In this document: positions 8,396-17,192 of the stretch, in pieces
Numbering within the stretch: the stretch's first letter is position 1
Layout of the letters: each line of letters begins with the position of its first letter
Assembly: GCF_030816935.1 (NCBI RefSeq)
Contig: NZ_JAUSYO010000001.1
Location: 186,001 to 250,000 of the forward strand
Reading direction: 5' to 3'
DNA length: 64,000 bases
DNA from: Arthrobacter sp. B3I9
Lineage (GTDB): Bacteria; Actinomycetota; Actinomycetes; Actinomycetales; Micrococcaceae
Position numbers and translations under genes: made by a program
Notes under the pieces: generated by a model
Told to the model about the DNA's origin: nothing
Database searches by the model: none
The model's input: the letters and a program-made list of their open reading frames with translations, nothing else

Positions 8396-9579
8396 GCCAG
8401 GCGATGCCGCAGCAGATCCTTCCCGCCGACGCGGAGGACGCGATCCTCATCGGCCGGGTGTGGGACCCGTCCACCCAGGGCCCGCGGGTGGTCTGTGTCC
8501 GGGGCGAAGAGCTTTTCGATCTGACGCCCGAGGTCCGTACAGTCGCTGAACTTCTGGAACGTGAGGACCCGGCGGGCACGGTGCTCCGTGCAAAGGGCAC
8601 CCCGCGCTGGACGCTCGCCGAAGTTGTGGAAGCGTCGGTCCAGCAGGACCGCAGCAGGCCCCACTGGCTGGCCCCGATCGATCTGCAGGTGGTCAAGGCC
8701 TGCGGAGTGACGTTTGTCGAGAGCATGATCGAAAGGGTCATCGAAGAGCGGTGCGGCGGTGATTTCAACCGGGCAGCAGAGGTCCGTAAAACGGTTGCCG
8801 ACGTCCTCGGCGGCAGCTTGGACTCCCTCCGGCCCGGATCCGAACAGGCACAGGAGGCCAAGAAGGTACTGACGGCCCAGGGGATGTGGTCACAGTATCT
8901 CGAAGTCGGGCTCGGACCGGACCCTGAGGTGTTCACAAAGGCCCCGGTCCTGTCCTCTGTCGGGTACGGAAGCGGCATAGGCATTCCCAGCTTTTCCTCC
9001 TGGAACAATCCGGAGCCAGAGCTGGTGCTTATCCTCAACTCCGCCGGCCAGGCCAGGGGCGCCACCTTGGGCAATGACGTGAACCTCCGGGACGTGGAGG
9101 GGCGCAGCGCCCTGCTGCTCGGCATGGCGAAGGACAACAACGCCTCCTGTGCCATCGGCCCTTTCATCCGGCTGTTCCACGGCGGCTTCACGATGGACTC
9201 CCTCCGGACCGAAGAGATCACGCTGACAGTGGACGGAAAGGACGGTTACCGGTTGGAAGGCCGGAACAGCCTGGCCCGCATCAGCCGCCCGTTCGAGGAA
9301 CTGATCCACGCGGCGCACGGCAGGCATCACCAGTACCCGGACGGGTTCGCACTCTTCACCGGAACGCTGTTTGCCCCCACCCAGGACCGTGAAACTGAAG
9401 GCCTCGGCTTCACCCACAAGGACGGTGACCTCGTCACAATCAGCAGCCCCCTGCTTGGTGCGCTTATCAACCGGACCGAGCAAACGGAACAGATGCAGCC
9501 TTGGACCTTCGGAATCACCGCTCTGTTTGCCTATCTCGCAAGCCTGGAGTCCGAGACCGAGTTCCTGCAGCTGAAGTAG
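8392..9579 (+). CDS. FAH-family 2-keto-3-deoxy sugar-acid dehydratase (AraD1/KdxD-like)
   Basis: ATG 8392 overlaps the dehydrogenase stop and gives 395 residues. GRVWDPSTQGPRVV near the start and the metal-binding C-terminal domain (PEPELVLIL near residue 208, then GNDVNLRDVEGRSALLL) are typical of the long FAH-superfamily members that dehydrate 2-keto-3-deoxy-pentonates to 2-oxoglutarate semialdehyde. That is the substrate of the enzyme encoded just upstream. FAH hydrolases that split diketo acids are a possible alternative, but they are usually shorter, about 280 residues. Role is inferred from family and neighbours. Confidence 0.8.
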   Translation: MSQAMPQQILPADAEDAILIGRVWDPSTQGPRVVCVRGEELFDLTPEVRTVAELLEREDPAGTVLRAKGTPRWTLAEVVEASVQQDRSRPHWLAPIDLQVVKACGVTFVESMIERVIEERCGGDFNRAAEVRKTVADVLGGSLDSLRPGSEQAQEAKKVLTAQGMWSQYLEVGLGPDPEVFTKAPVLSSVGYGSGIGIPSFSSWNNPEPELVLILNSAGQARGATLGNDVNLRDVEGRSALLLGMAKDNNASCAIGPFIRLFHGGFTMDSLRTEEITLTVDGKDGYRLEGRNSLARISRPFEELIHAAHGRHHQYPDGFALFTGTLFAPTQDRETEGLGFTHKDGDLVTISSPLLGALINRTEQTEQMQPWTFGITALFAYLASLESETEFLQLK

Positions 9580-9595
9580 AAGAGAGAAGATCATC

Positions 9596-10915
9596 GTGCC
9601 TTCCATCATTTCCATCCATACCCAGGACGTCCGCTTCCCCACGTCCCTCGAGCTCGACGGCTCCGACGCGGTCAACGTCGACCCTGATTACTCGGCCGCC
9701 TACGTCGTCGTGCGCACTGATGCAGGCGACGAGGGGCACGGCTTCGTCTTCAGCTGCGGCCGTGGCAACGAGATCCTGACGCATGCCATCGATTCCTACG
9801 CCAAGCTGCTGCTCGGCCGCGACATCGACGAGCTCATCTATGACCTCGGCGGGGCCTCGAAGCGCCTCATCCATGATTCCCAGCTCCGCTGGCTGGGCCC
9901 GGAAAAGGGTGTGACGCAGATGGCGTGCGGTGCACTCGTGAGTGCGCTCTGGGATATCCGCGCACGGCGCGAAAACAAGCCCCTGTGGCTCCTGCTCAGC
10001 GAGATGCCGGCGGAGGAGATTGTCGACGTCGTCGACTTCACCCACATCCGGGATGCCCTGAGCCCGGAGCAGGCACTCGACATCCTGCGCGCGGGCGAGG
10101 ACGGCAAGGCCGGCCGCATAGCGGCCCTTAAGGCGGACGGTTTTCCGGCGTACACCACGTCGCCGGGCTGGCTCGGCTACAGCGACGAGAAGCTGGTCCG
10201 GCTCAGCAAGGAAGCGGCCGCCGACGGCTTCTCCATGATCAAGCTCAAGGTGGGCGGGGATATCGACGACGACCGCCGCCGGATGGCCCTGGCGCGGCAG
10301 GCCGTCGGCGACCTGCCCATCGCCATCGACGCCAACCAGCGTTGGGAAGTCTCGGAAGCCATCGACTGGGTCAGGCAGCTCGGCGAGTTCAACCCCTACT
10401 GGATTGAGGAGCCCACCAGCACCGATGACATCCTGGGCCACGCGGAGATCCGCAGGGGCGTTTCTCCCGTGCGCGTCGCCACCGGCGAGGCCGTCGCCAG
10501 CCGTATCGTCTTCAAGCAGCTGCTGCAGGCCGGCGCCATCGACGTGCTCCAGCTGGATTCCACCCGGGTGGGCGGCGTGAATGAAAACATTGCCAACCTC
10601 CTGCTCGCCGCGCGCTTCAACGTGCCGGTGTGCCCGCACGCCGGCGGGGTCGGACTGTGCGAGCTTGTCCAGCACTTCTCCTTCTTCGACTATGCCGCCG
10701 TCAGCGGCAGCCAGGACGGACGGATGATCGAGTACGTTGACCATCTCCACGAGCACTTTGCAGAGCCTGTCCGGATTGTCAACGGCCGGTACGCTGCACC
10801 CCAGCTCCCCGGCACAGGCGCGGAAATGATCAGCGCTTCCCGATCGCGGTGGGAATTTCCTGGCGGTGCGGGCTGGCTGGAGGTCGGCAACCGCGCCGCC
10901 GTCACCGGCCGTTAA
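9596..10915 (+). CDS. fucD: Enolase-superfamily sugar-acid dehydratase, L-fuconate dehydratase-like
   Basis: The protein has 439 residues from GTG 9596. The capping domain and barrel carry family signatures: YTTSPGWLGYSDEKLVRL (typical of L-fuconate dehydratase and human ENOSF1), KLK base motif near residues 216-218, DANQRW and IEEPTSTDD metal ligands, and CPHAGGVGL. The enzyme removes water from a sugar acid to give its 2-keto-3-deoxy derivative. L-fuconate and D-arabinonate share configuration at C2-C4, so either could be the true substrate. The downstream enzymes favour a C5 acid. It is the last gene of the operon; a hairpin follows its stop. Confidence 0.88.
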   Translation: MPSIISIHTQDVRFPTSLELDGSDAVNVDPDYSAAYVVVRTDAGDEGHGFVFSCGRGNEILTHAIDSYAKLLLGRDIDELIYDLGGASKRLIHDSQLRWLGPEKGVTQMACGALVSALWDIRARRENKPLWLLLSEMPAEEIVDVVDFTHIRDALSPEQALDILRAGEDGKAGRIAALKADGFPAYTTSPGWLGYSDEKLVRLSKEAAADGFSMIKLKVGGDIDDDRRRMALARQAVGDLPIAIDANQRWEVSEAIDWVRQLGEFNPYWIEEPTSTDDILGHAEIRRGVSPVRVATGEAVASRIVFKQLLQAGAIDVLQLDSTRVGGVNENIANLLLAARFNVPVCPHAGGVGLCELVQHFSFFDYAAVSGSQDGRMIEYVDHLHEHFAEPVRIVNGRYAAPQLPGTGAEMISASRSRWEFPGGAGWLEVGNRAAVTGR

Positions 10916-10916
10916 G

Positions 10917-10938
10917 GCCCGGGGGCGTCGGCCCGGGC
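10917..10938 (+). terminator. Hairpin after the sugar-acid operon
   Basis: GCCCGGG (10917-10923) pairs with CCCGGGC (10932-10938) across an 8-base loop, starting two bases after the fucD-like stop. There is no T run, so termination strength is uncertain. Confidence 0.45.
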
Positions 10939-11121
10939 GGATGCCTGCTTAGGTCCGCCCTCTTGACAAGCCAGCCGGCCTTCGGGCATATCTTGACGGT
11001 CGCGGGGCGCAAATGGGATGAGCGTGATGGCCCTGCAGGTGAGGTAATTGAATGCCCGTGCAGCGTTGCAGGTGCGTTGACTCCTGGAACACTGTTTCGC
11101 CACAGACTGCAGGAGGACCCG

Positions 11122-11406
11122 ATGCCGGAAAACAACGAAGACTTGTCCCTCGCGCCGGAGGAGGTTGCGGCGGCCGTCCGCCTGGCCGATGAGGCGCAGG
11201 CCAATCTGAAGGATCTGGCCATGTTGGTGATGCGCCGGCTCGGCAGCACGGGTGCCGCAGGTCAACCAGCCGGTGCGGCGCCGCAGTCCTCATACTGGGC
11301 GGAAGTCGTGCCGGCTCCGGACGGAGGGACACTGTGGAAACTCCACGAGGGAGACCAATGCCTCGGCGTCTACGACTATGACCGCGGTGTCTGCCGCCCC
11401 TGCTGA
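11122..11406 (+). CDS. Small hypothetical protein (94 aa)
   Basis: ATG 11122 follows a strong AGGAGG box (11111-11116). The first half is acidic and probably helical (PEEVAAAVRLADEAQANLKDLAMLVMRRL). After an Ala/Gly/Pro linker, the end reads SYWAEVVPAPDGGTLWKLHEGDQCLGVYDYDRGVCRPC, with two cysteines. There is no signal peptide or membrane segment, and I do not recognise the family. The 206 bases upstream contain no other gene. The stop codon begins a pair of direct repeats described separately. Confidence 0.65.
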   Translation: MPENNEDLSLAPEEVAAAVRLADEAQANLKDLAMLVMRRLGSTGAAGQPAGAAPQSSYWAEVVPAPDGGTLWKLHEGDQCLGVYDYDRGVCRPC

Positions 11407-11474
11407 AAGACCCTAGAGGGATCGGCCGAAACAGCCTAGGGTGGTCTGTTGAAAGACCCTAGGGGGATGGGCCG
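11404..11474 (+). repeat. Tandem 25-base direct repeats with a complementary middle segment
   Basis: Copies at 11404-11428 and 11450-11474 differ at two positions; both begin TGAAAGACCCTAG and end GGCCG. Between them CCTAGGGTGGTC (11435-11446) can pair with GACCCTAG of either copy, so two mutually exclusive hairpins are possible. The element lies between two small unknown genes and upstream of the second. Confidence 0.6.
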
Positions 11475-11581
11475 TCCACACGCCACTAAATCGATGAGGC
11501 GTTGGATCACGTCTGTACCCGCAAATCCGTCGTTCAGAACAGCTGTAGCAACATAAATCCGAGAGCAGCATTGGAGGAACC

Positions 11582-11851
11582 GTGAGCGGGACAACTTCTA
11601 TTGAAAAGCTGTGGGACGAATTGGATCCAAAGACGCAGGAGTGGCTGCGAGCCAATCCGGGCACTGTGGTACTCCCCCGGAGCGTAACCGCGGTCATCCG
11701 TAAGGCCATGGGGACGACTGACGACCTGGACGGTACTGACCGGAACGAACAACTGAGCCTTTCCCCGGAGGATCATGCCTTCATCAAGACCATGGCAAAC
11801 TCCGCACCTGTGGGCCATCCGGTCTCCATGACCGGCCAACAGCTCGACTGA
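11582..11851 (+). CDS. Small hypothetical protein (89 aa)
   Basis: GTG 11582 follows GGAGGAACC. The protein begins SGTTSIEKLWDELDPKTQEWL. It continues with a possible short DNA-binding-like helix pair (VLPRSVTAVIRKAMG) and an acidic half containing LSPEDHAFIKTMA. There is no signal peptide or membrane segment. Its small size and separate ribosome-binding site match the upstream 94-residue gene. The spacer between them holds the direct repeats at 11404-11474. The family is not recognised. Confidence 0.6.
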   Translation: MSGTTSIEKLWDELDPKTQEWLRANPGTVVLPRSVTAVIRKAMGTTDDLDGTDRNEQLSLSPEDHAFIKTMANSAPVGHPVSMTGQQLD

Positions 11852-12052
11852 GGGACCAACGCCCGCCGGGCCGCCTCGGGCTGGGGCCACCTGTGGGTGG
11901 CCGCCGGCCCGTGCCCGGTTCTTGTGCCCGGTGCTCGCGCCGGCGGCCCTGGCAGGTTGTACGCCTGCCCGGGCCGCCTACCCCGGCTTCAACTGCACCC
12001 ATGCGCACCGCCGTGGTTTCTCCATCGTCACTCCGGGCCTGCCATCCCGAGT

Positions 12053-12078
12053 AGGGGCGTTTGGCCCCTTTGTTGTTT
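12053..12078 (+). terminator. Rho-independent terminator after the small hypothetical gene
   Basis: AGGGGC (12053-12058) pairs with GCCCCT (12064-12069) across a 5-base loop and is followed by TTTGTTGTTT on the plus strand. It ends plus-strand transcription before the convergent flhF-like gene. The rest of 11852-12108 shows no gene. Confidence 0.6.
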
Positions 12079-12108
12079 GACCCCTTGTACTGCACCGGGG
12101 TCTCCGGG

Positions 12109-13030
12109 TCAGAGGAGGGTGCTGGTGGCCTGACGGTCATCGAGCCAGCCGACGGGGAGCCCAAGTTCGTTCACGCTCTGCGGCGTCAGGGTATTTTGGC
12201 TGTTGAGCACCGCGAGGGCGTCTGTATGCGTCGCCCATCCCACCTTGCGCGTCCAAGCCAGGGTGTCTGAGGGCTTGCGGGTGGCGTCCACCACGAGCCA
12301 CACCTGGTCCGCCTTCAGCTCGGCCAGTGCGGGGGCGCGCACAGTGCCGTCAGCGCCCAAACCGAATGCCACAAAAACCGGTGTTCCGGCGATAACGGCG
12401 TCGGCCCGCACGGAGGTGAACCCGGTGCGGCCGACCAGGTGGCCGTAGCCTTCGGCCCGGAACGACCCCGCCGTCCTCACCAACGAACCCTTCCGGGGCG
12501 GATGCCATGGACAGCGCGACGGTTAGCGCGTCGGGCCCGAGGCCGACGATCAACACGGCGTCGCCCGGGCCTTCGAGCACGGCCGGCACGGCGGGCACAC
12601 CGGGCACTTCGGTAACTGCTTCCGGCTCTGCAGCCCCCGGCAGCCCGTCCAGGAGGGCGTCAAACGCTCCTGATGCGGTGGAAACAACCGGCAACTCCTC
12701 CCGCGCGGCATTGCCATCACGCATGGCAGCCTCGGCTTCGTCAGCGCCCTGGAGCAGGGCGGCGACTCCGGCGCCTGCGGGCGCAGGCTGCGACGCCGGG
12801 CGGGCCGGAGGCGGGACCGCCGTCGGGCGGACCGGGGGCGGGACAGAGATGATGTCCGGGTCCGGTATCTCAACCACGGCCTCGTAATAGTGCCGGGCGA
12901 GGAACCCCGCAATGCCGCCCTCGGTAACCTTCTCGGCGGCCACAATTTTCGCGCCGGCCGGAAACTTGTTCAGGACCCGGGCTTCCAGGCCTTCCAGCGT
13001 GGAGCCCTTAATTTGTAATCTGGTCGGCAC
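12109..13030 (-). pseudogene. FlhF-like protein, degenerate GTPase domain, one frameshift
   Basis: GTG 13030 overlaps the end of flhA by 23 bases. The N-terminus, ending in KVTEGGIAGFLARHYYEAVVEIPD, resembles the FlhF B domain. A Pro/Ala/Glu-rich linker follows. The C-terminal half aligns loosely with the SRP-type NG domain, but the P-loop position reads VGLGPDALTVALS with no GK[ST], and no DTAGR box is visible. The end (NELGLPVGWLDDRQAT) still resembles the FlhF terminus. The reading frame changes near 12487; dropping one base there joins the two halves into about 306 residues. FlhF normally sets flagellar number and position as a GTPase. This copy cannot bind GTP in the usual way. Confidence 0.6.
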
Positions 13031-15053
13031 TCCGTACCACTCCTACTGTTTCAATCTGGACGTTCGCGGCTGTTGCTTCCTGGTATGAGAGCACCGGCAG
13101 CCCGCCGCTCTGCGCGGATACGAGCTTCCGGATGGCGGGCCGTAACGCCGGTGCGCACACGAGGACGGCGCTGATGCCTTCCCGTTCTGCGGCCGCGACG
13201 GCTTCCCGGAGCGAGCCGAGGACGGCTTCGATCCTCTGGGCGTCCATCAGGATCTGGGTGCCGTGCTCACCGGGCCGCAGGCCTTCCAGCATCGATTGTT
13301 CCAGTCCCGGATCGATCATGATGATGTTCAGCCGTCCCTCGTACAGGTGCCGTGCGGCAAGTGCAGGGCCCAAGGCAGCGCGCGCGGCTTCAATGAGGCT
13401 TTCCGGGTCCGTGGCGGTCTTTCCGCGCAGGGTCAGGGCCTCGTAGATCCGGGGCAGATCGTTGATGGGGACCTGCTCGAGGAGAAGCCCCTGCAGCACC
13501 CGCTGGACTTCGGCGAGCGTCAGCACGCCGGGGATGAGCTCCTCCACTGCAGACGGGCTTTGTTCGCGGACGCCTTCGGTGAGGACCCGGACATCTTCCC
13601 GCGTCAGCAGGCGGGCGGCGTTGTCGGTGACTATGGACGAAAGATGGGTGATCAGCACCGAGACCCGGTCGATCACGGTGGCGCCGGCAATCTCGGCGCT
13701 GTGCCGCAGCTCCGCCGGAACCCATTTTCCTTCGAGGCCGAACACCGGCTCGACAACTGTGGCACCCGGCAGGGTTTCCAGCATTCCGCCCAGGGCCAGC
13801 ACCTTCCCGGCTGGGGCGCTCCCGCGTCCGGCCTCCACGCCCGCGATGCGGATTGCGTAGGTGCCCGCGGCCAGGTCCATGGAGTCCCGGGTCCGTACCG
13901 GCGGAATCACCACGCCGAGGTCCATGGCGATCTTGTGCCGGAGTATCCTTACCCGGCCGAGCAGGTCGTCGGAGACGTCGGAGACAATGTCGACCAGGTC
14001 GGGCGCGAGCCGGATTTCGAGGGCGTGGACGCGCATCTGTTCCATCAGCTCCTCCGCCGGGTCCCGTACCGCAGGAGTTGCTTCGGCGGCGGCGGCATCC
14101 TCCGCGGTTTTGGCGTCGGAGGCCTTGATGCGCCGGGAGGCAACGATCAGGACGAGGCCCACCACAATGAAGGGAAGCGGCGGCATGCCGGGAATCATGG
14201 CCATGGAGATCGCCGCTATTCCGGAAATCAGCAGCGCCGTCGGGGCCTGCATCAGCTGCGTCGAGGCGGTGGAGCCCATGTCCGAGGAGGCGTTGGAGCG
14301 GGTGACGATCATGCCGGTGGAAACGGCCATCAGCAGGGCGGGGATCTGGGTGACGAGCCCGTCACCGATGGTCAGGATCGAGTAGGTCGAGAGGGCGTCC
14401 TCGATGGACATGCCGCGCTGCATCAGGCCTATGGCGATGCCGCCGACCATGTTGATGACGATGATGATGATGCCGGCGATCGCATCACCCTTGACGAACT
14501 TCGAGGCGCCGTCCATGGCGCCGTAGAAGTCGGCCTCCGAGGAGACGTCGGCGCGGCGTTCTTTTGCTTGTTCGTCGGTGATGAGGCCGGCGTTCAGGTC
14601 GGCGTCGATCGCCATCTGCTTGCCGGGCATGGCGTCCAGGGTGAAGCGCGCCCCGACTTCCGCGACGCGTTCGGCGCCTTTGGTGACGACGACGAACTGG
14701 ATCACCACCAGGATCAGGAAGATCACCACACCGATGATGAGCGAGCCGTTCACGGCGATGTTGCCGAACGCGTTGATGACCTGGCCGGCGTGGGCATGCC
14801 CGAGGACCAGCCGGGTGGACGCGACGTTGAGGCCGAGCCGGAACAGGGTGGCGATCAGCAACAGCGACGGGAACACCGAGAAGTCCAGCGGCTTCTGCAC
14901 GAACATGGTGGTCAGCAGGGTCACCAGGGCCAGCAGGATGTTGACGATGATCAGGACGTCCAGCAGCGGCGCCGGAATCGGGACAATCAGCAACAGGACG
15001 ATCCCGACGACGCCGATAGGCACAGCGAGTTTGGCGAGGTTGCGGTTCTTCAC
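13008..15053 (-). CDS. flhA: Flagellar type III export gate protein FlhA
   Basis: The protein has 681 residues, the standard length. The N-terminal half holds about eight membrane segments and the conserved cytoplasmic FHIPEP-family loop (FTLDAMPGKQMAIDADLNAG then RRADVSSEADFYGAMDGA). The C-terminal half is the soluble docking domain. FlhA forms the nonameric export ring and binds chaperone-substrate complexes. Start GTG 15053 overlaps the flhB stop as GTGA, so translation is coupled. The flhF-like gene follows, overlapping its 3' end. Confidence 0.97.
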   Translation of the reverse strand: MKNRNLAKLAVPIGVVGIVLLLIVPIPAPLLDVLIIVNILLALVTLLTTMFVQKPLDFSVFPSLLLIATLFRLGLNVASTRLVLGHAHAGQVINAFGNIAVNGSLIIGVVIFLILVVIQFVVVTKGAERVAEVGARFTLDAMPGKQMAIDADLNAGLITDEQAKERRADVSSEADFYGAMDGASKFVKGDAIAGIIIIVINMVGGIAIGLMQRGMSIEDALSTYSILTIGDGLVTQIPALLMAVSTGMIVTRSNASSDMGSTASTQLMQAPTALLISGIAAISMAMIPGMPPLPFIVVGLVLIVASRRIKASDAKTAEDAAAAEATPAVRDPAEELMEQMRVHALEIRLAPDLVDIVSDVSDDLLGRVRILRHKIAMDLGVVIPPVRTRDSMDLAAGTYAIRIAGVEAGRGSAPAGKVLALGGMLETLPGATVVEPVFGLEGKWVPAELRHSAEIAGATVIDRVSVLITHLSSIVTDNAARLLTREDVRVLTEGVREQSPSAVEELIPGVLTLAEVQRVLQGLLLEQVPINDLPRIYEALTLRGKTATDPESLIEAARAALGPALAARHLYEGRLNIIMIDPGLEQSMLEGLRPGEHGTQILMDAQRIEAVLGSLREAVAAAEREGISAVLVCAPALRPAIRKLVSAQSGGLPVLSYQEATAANVQIETVGVVRSADQITN

Positions 15054-16153
15054 GGTGAGGCCTCTGGGTTCAGGAAGGAGGTGGTGGTGGGGTTTTCTAT
15101 CCGCCGGAAGCTCCCGCGGGACTTCATCTGCATCACGAACGCCAGGACTTTCGCGACGGCGGTGTACAGCTCGGCAGGGATCTCCTCGCCGATCCCGCAG
15201 GCGGCGTTCAACGCCCTCGCGAGCGGGATGTCGCGGACCATGGGCACTTTCTTCGTTTCCGCTTCGCCGCGGATCCGGGCCGCCATGGCCCCGGACCCCT
15301 TGGCGACCACGCGGGGCGCCGATACGCCGGGTTCGTATTTGAGCGCGACGGCGATGTGCGTCGGGTTGAGCAGGACGACGTCGGCGCCGGCGACCGCGGC
15401 GATCATCCGGTTGCGGGACATCGCCAGCTGGCGCGAGCGGCGCTGGCCCTTCACCAAGGGATCACCCTCGGAGTTCTTGTTCTCGTCGGAGACTTCCTTC
15501 TTCGTCATCCGGGTCTTCTTCCGGTTGCGCCGCATCACTACGAAGACGTCCGCGGCAGCCAGCACGAGGCCCGCGAACACGGCAAACTGCACCAGGGACG
15601 AGACCCCGCCGGCAGCTTCACCCAGCAGGGAAGACACGGGCATGGCCCCGGAACCTGTCAGCACCGGCAGCAACCCCTGGATCACCGCATACATGACCAG
15701 GGCGACGACGGCGGTCTTCAGCAGGGACTTCGCCCCGTTCCACAGCGCCTGGCCGCCGAAGGTCCGCTTCATGCCCGTGAGCAGGTTGAACTGCTCGAAG
15801 TGGCCCTTGAACTTCTGGAAGTGGATGCCGCCCTGCACTGCGGATGCGGCGAGGACGGCGACCGCCACCACCGCGAGCATCGGGCCGAGGGTGCCGGCGG
15901 CAGAGGCGGCCGCGGCATCCAGCGCCTGCATGGCCTGCCCCGGGTCCGGGTTGGCCACAATCGAGGCAACGGTGAACAGCTGGCTCGCTGCGGCGGACGA
16001 GGCCCGGTCGATCGTCGTCGGGATCATGAGGGCTGCTGCGCCCACGCCCACCCACGCGGTCACGTCCTGGGACTTGGAGAGCTGCCCCTTGGAGCGGACC
16101 TCCTTCATCCGCTTTTGGGTCGCTGCTTCTGTTTTTTCCTGCGAATCGGACAT
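15050..16153 (-). CDS. flhB: Flagellar export switch protein FlhB
   Basis: The protein has 367 residues. The N-terminus (EKTEAATQKRMKEVRSKGQL) and four membrane segments are followed by a cytoplasmic domain containing the self-cleavage site NPTHIAVALKYEPG near residue 270. Cleavage between Asn and Pro switches export from rod/hook to filament substrates. ATG 16153 overlaps the fliR stop (TGATG). The C-terminal tail continues about 25 residues beyond the conserved core. Confidence 0.97.
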   Translation of the reverse strand: MSDSQEKTEAATQKRMKEVRSKGQLSKSQDVTAWVGVGAAALMIPTTIDRASSAAASQLFTVASIVANPDPGQAMQALDAAAASAAGTLGPMLAVVAVAVLAASAVQGGIHFQKFKGHFEQFNLLTGMKRTFGGQALWNGAKSLLKTAVVALVMYAVIQGLLPVLTGSGAMPVSSLLGEAAGGVSSLVQFAVFAGLVLAAADVFVVMRRNRKKTRMTKKEVSDENKNSEGDPLVKGQRRSRQLAMSRNRMIAAVAGADVVLLNPTHIAVALKYEPGVSAPRVVAKGSGAMAARIRGEAETKKVPMVRDIPLARALNAACGIGEEIPAELYTAVAKVLAFVMQMKSRGSFRRIENPTTTSFLNPEASP

Positions 16154-16911
16154 CAGCGCACCCCCGCCACGATGCCGGTCATCTGCTGGACAAGGGCAGC
16201 GACGACGCGCGGGAGCACGGCGAACACCACGCCCCCGAGCGCCAGGGTGAGGAGGATTTTCAGCGGGAAGCCCAGGGAAAAGGCGTTCAGGGCCGGGGAG
16301 ACGCGGGTCAGCAGGCCCAGTCCGACGTCGGCGAGGAACAGGACCACGATGAGCGGCCCGGCGATCTGCAGGGCAGCGAGGAACATGGCGGACACGGCGG
16401 CGATCATGGCTTGGGCCGGGCGGGCCAGGTCCAGGGCGCCTCCCAGCGGCAGTGCGGCGAAGGTCCGCGTCAGTCCCCCGATAACCAGCTGGTACCCGTC
16501 AGAGGCGAACAGCAGCACGATTGCGGTCATCTGGAACAGGCGGGTGAACTGGGCGCCGTTGATCATGCCCTGCGGGTCGAACGCGGCAGCCATCTGGAAG
16601 CCGGCGAACAGGTCCACCAGGGCGCCGGCAGACTGCACGGCGGAGAAGACGAGGTAGACCAGGAAGCCCAGGGCCGCGCCGGTGACGAGTTCAAAGACCA
16701 GGCCCAGGATGAACCCGGCCGTGTCCGGCGGAGTGTAGCCGCGGGTGACCACGGGGGACACTGCGACCGCGATCCCAAGAGCCAGGATGCCTTTGATCCG
16801 GAGCGGGATCGCGTTGTGTGAAAAAGGCGGGGCGATCACCAGGAATGCGATGATGCGGACCCCGGCAAGCATGACGGCCTCCAGCCACGTTTGGTCGATG
16901 GGGATGTTCAT
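16153..16911 (-). CDS. fliR: Flagellar export gate protein FliR
   Basis: The protein has 252 residues with about six hydrophobic segments, a typical FliR. Recognisable stretches include RIIAFLVIAPPFSHNAIPLRIKG and, near the middle, FDPQGMINGAQFTRLFQM. FliR joins FliP and FliQ in the helical export gate and is occasionally fused to FlhB. Here the two are separate but overlap by one base. The start lies 3 bases after the fliQ stop. Confidence 0.96.
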   Translation of the reverse strand: MNIPIDQTWLEAVMLAGVRIIAFLVIAPPFSHNAIPLRIKGILALGIAVAVSPVVTRGYTPPDTAGFILGLVFELVTGAALGFLVYLVFSAVQSAGALVDLFAGFQMAAAFDPQGMINGAQFTRLFQMTAIVLLFASDGYQLVIGGLTRTFAALPLGGALDLARPAQAMIAAVSAMFLAALQIAGPLIVVLFLADVGLGLLTRVSPALNAFSLGFPLKILLTLALGGVVFAVLPRVVAALVQQMTGIVAGVR

Positions 16912-16914
16912 GCC

Positions 16915-17190
16915 CTAGCCGCCCGCCAGCAGGCCGGGGATCTTCTCGAACAGGGCATGCGTGAAGTCGACCATTTCGGAGATCATCCAGTGTCCGGAGA
17001 TCAGCAGGACGATGGCTACCGCGACGGCCTTGGGCACGAAGGCGAGCGTCGGTTCCTGGATCTGGGTGACTGACTGGAAGAGGGAGATGGCGAAGCCGAC
17101 AACCAGGGCAGTAATCAGGACCGGCGCGGCAAGCTTGGCGGCGGCGATCATCGCCAGCATGCCGATGTCCATCAGGGCGTTGGTGTTCAT
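16915..17190 (-). CDS. fliQ: Flagellar export gate protein FliQ
   Basis: The protein has 91 residues, the normal length, with two long hydrophobic hairpin helices. The motif SLFQSVTQIQEPTLAFVPK between them is the family signature. ATG 17190 lies 2 bases after the fliP stop. Four FliQ copies pack around FliP in the export gate. Confidence 0.96.
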   Translation of the reverse strand: MNTNALMDIGMLAMIAAAKLAAPVLITALVVGFAISLFQSVTQIQEPTLAFVPKAVAVAIVLLISGHWMISEMVDFTHALFEKIPGLLAGG

Positions 17191-17192
17191 CG

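Noticed and set aside
13263..16250. A 995-codon open frame on the plus strand opposite flhA and flhB
   Set aside because: It is antisense to two unmistakable flagellar genes, its translation is Asp/Gly/Arg/His-rich with no fold, and such frames are common in high-GC DNA where third positions are G or C.
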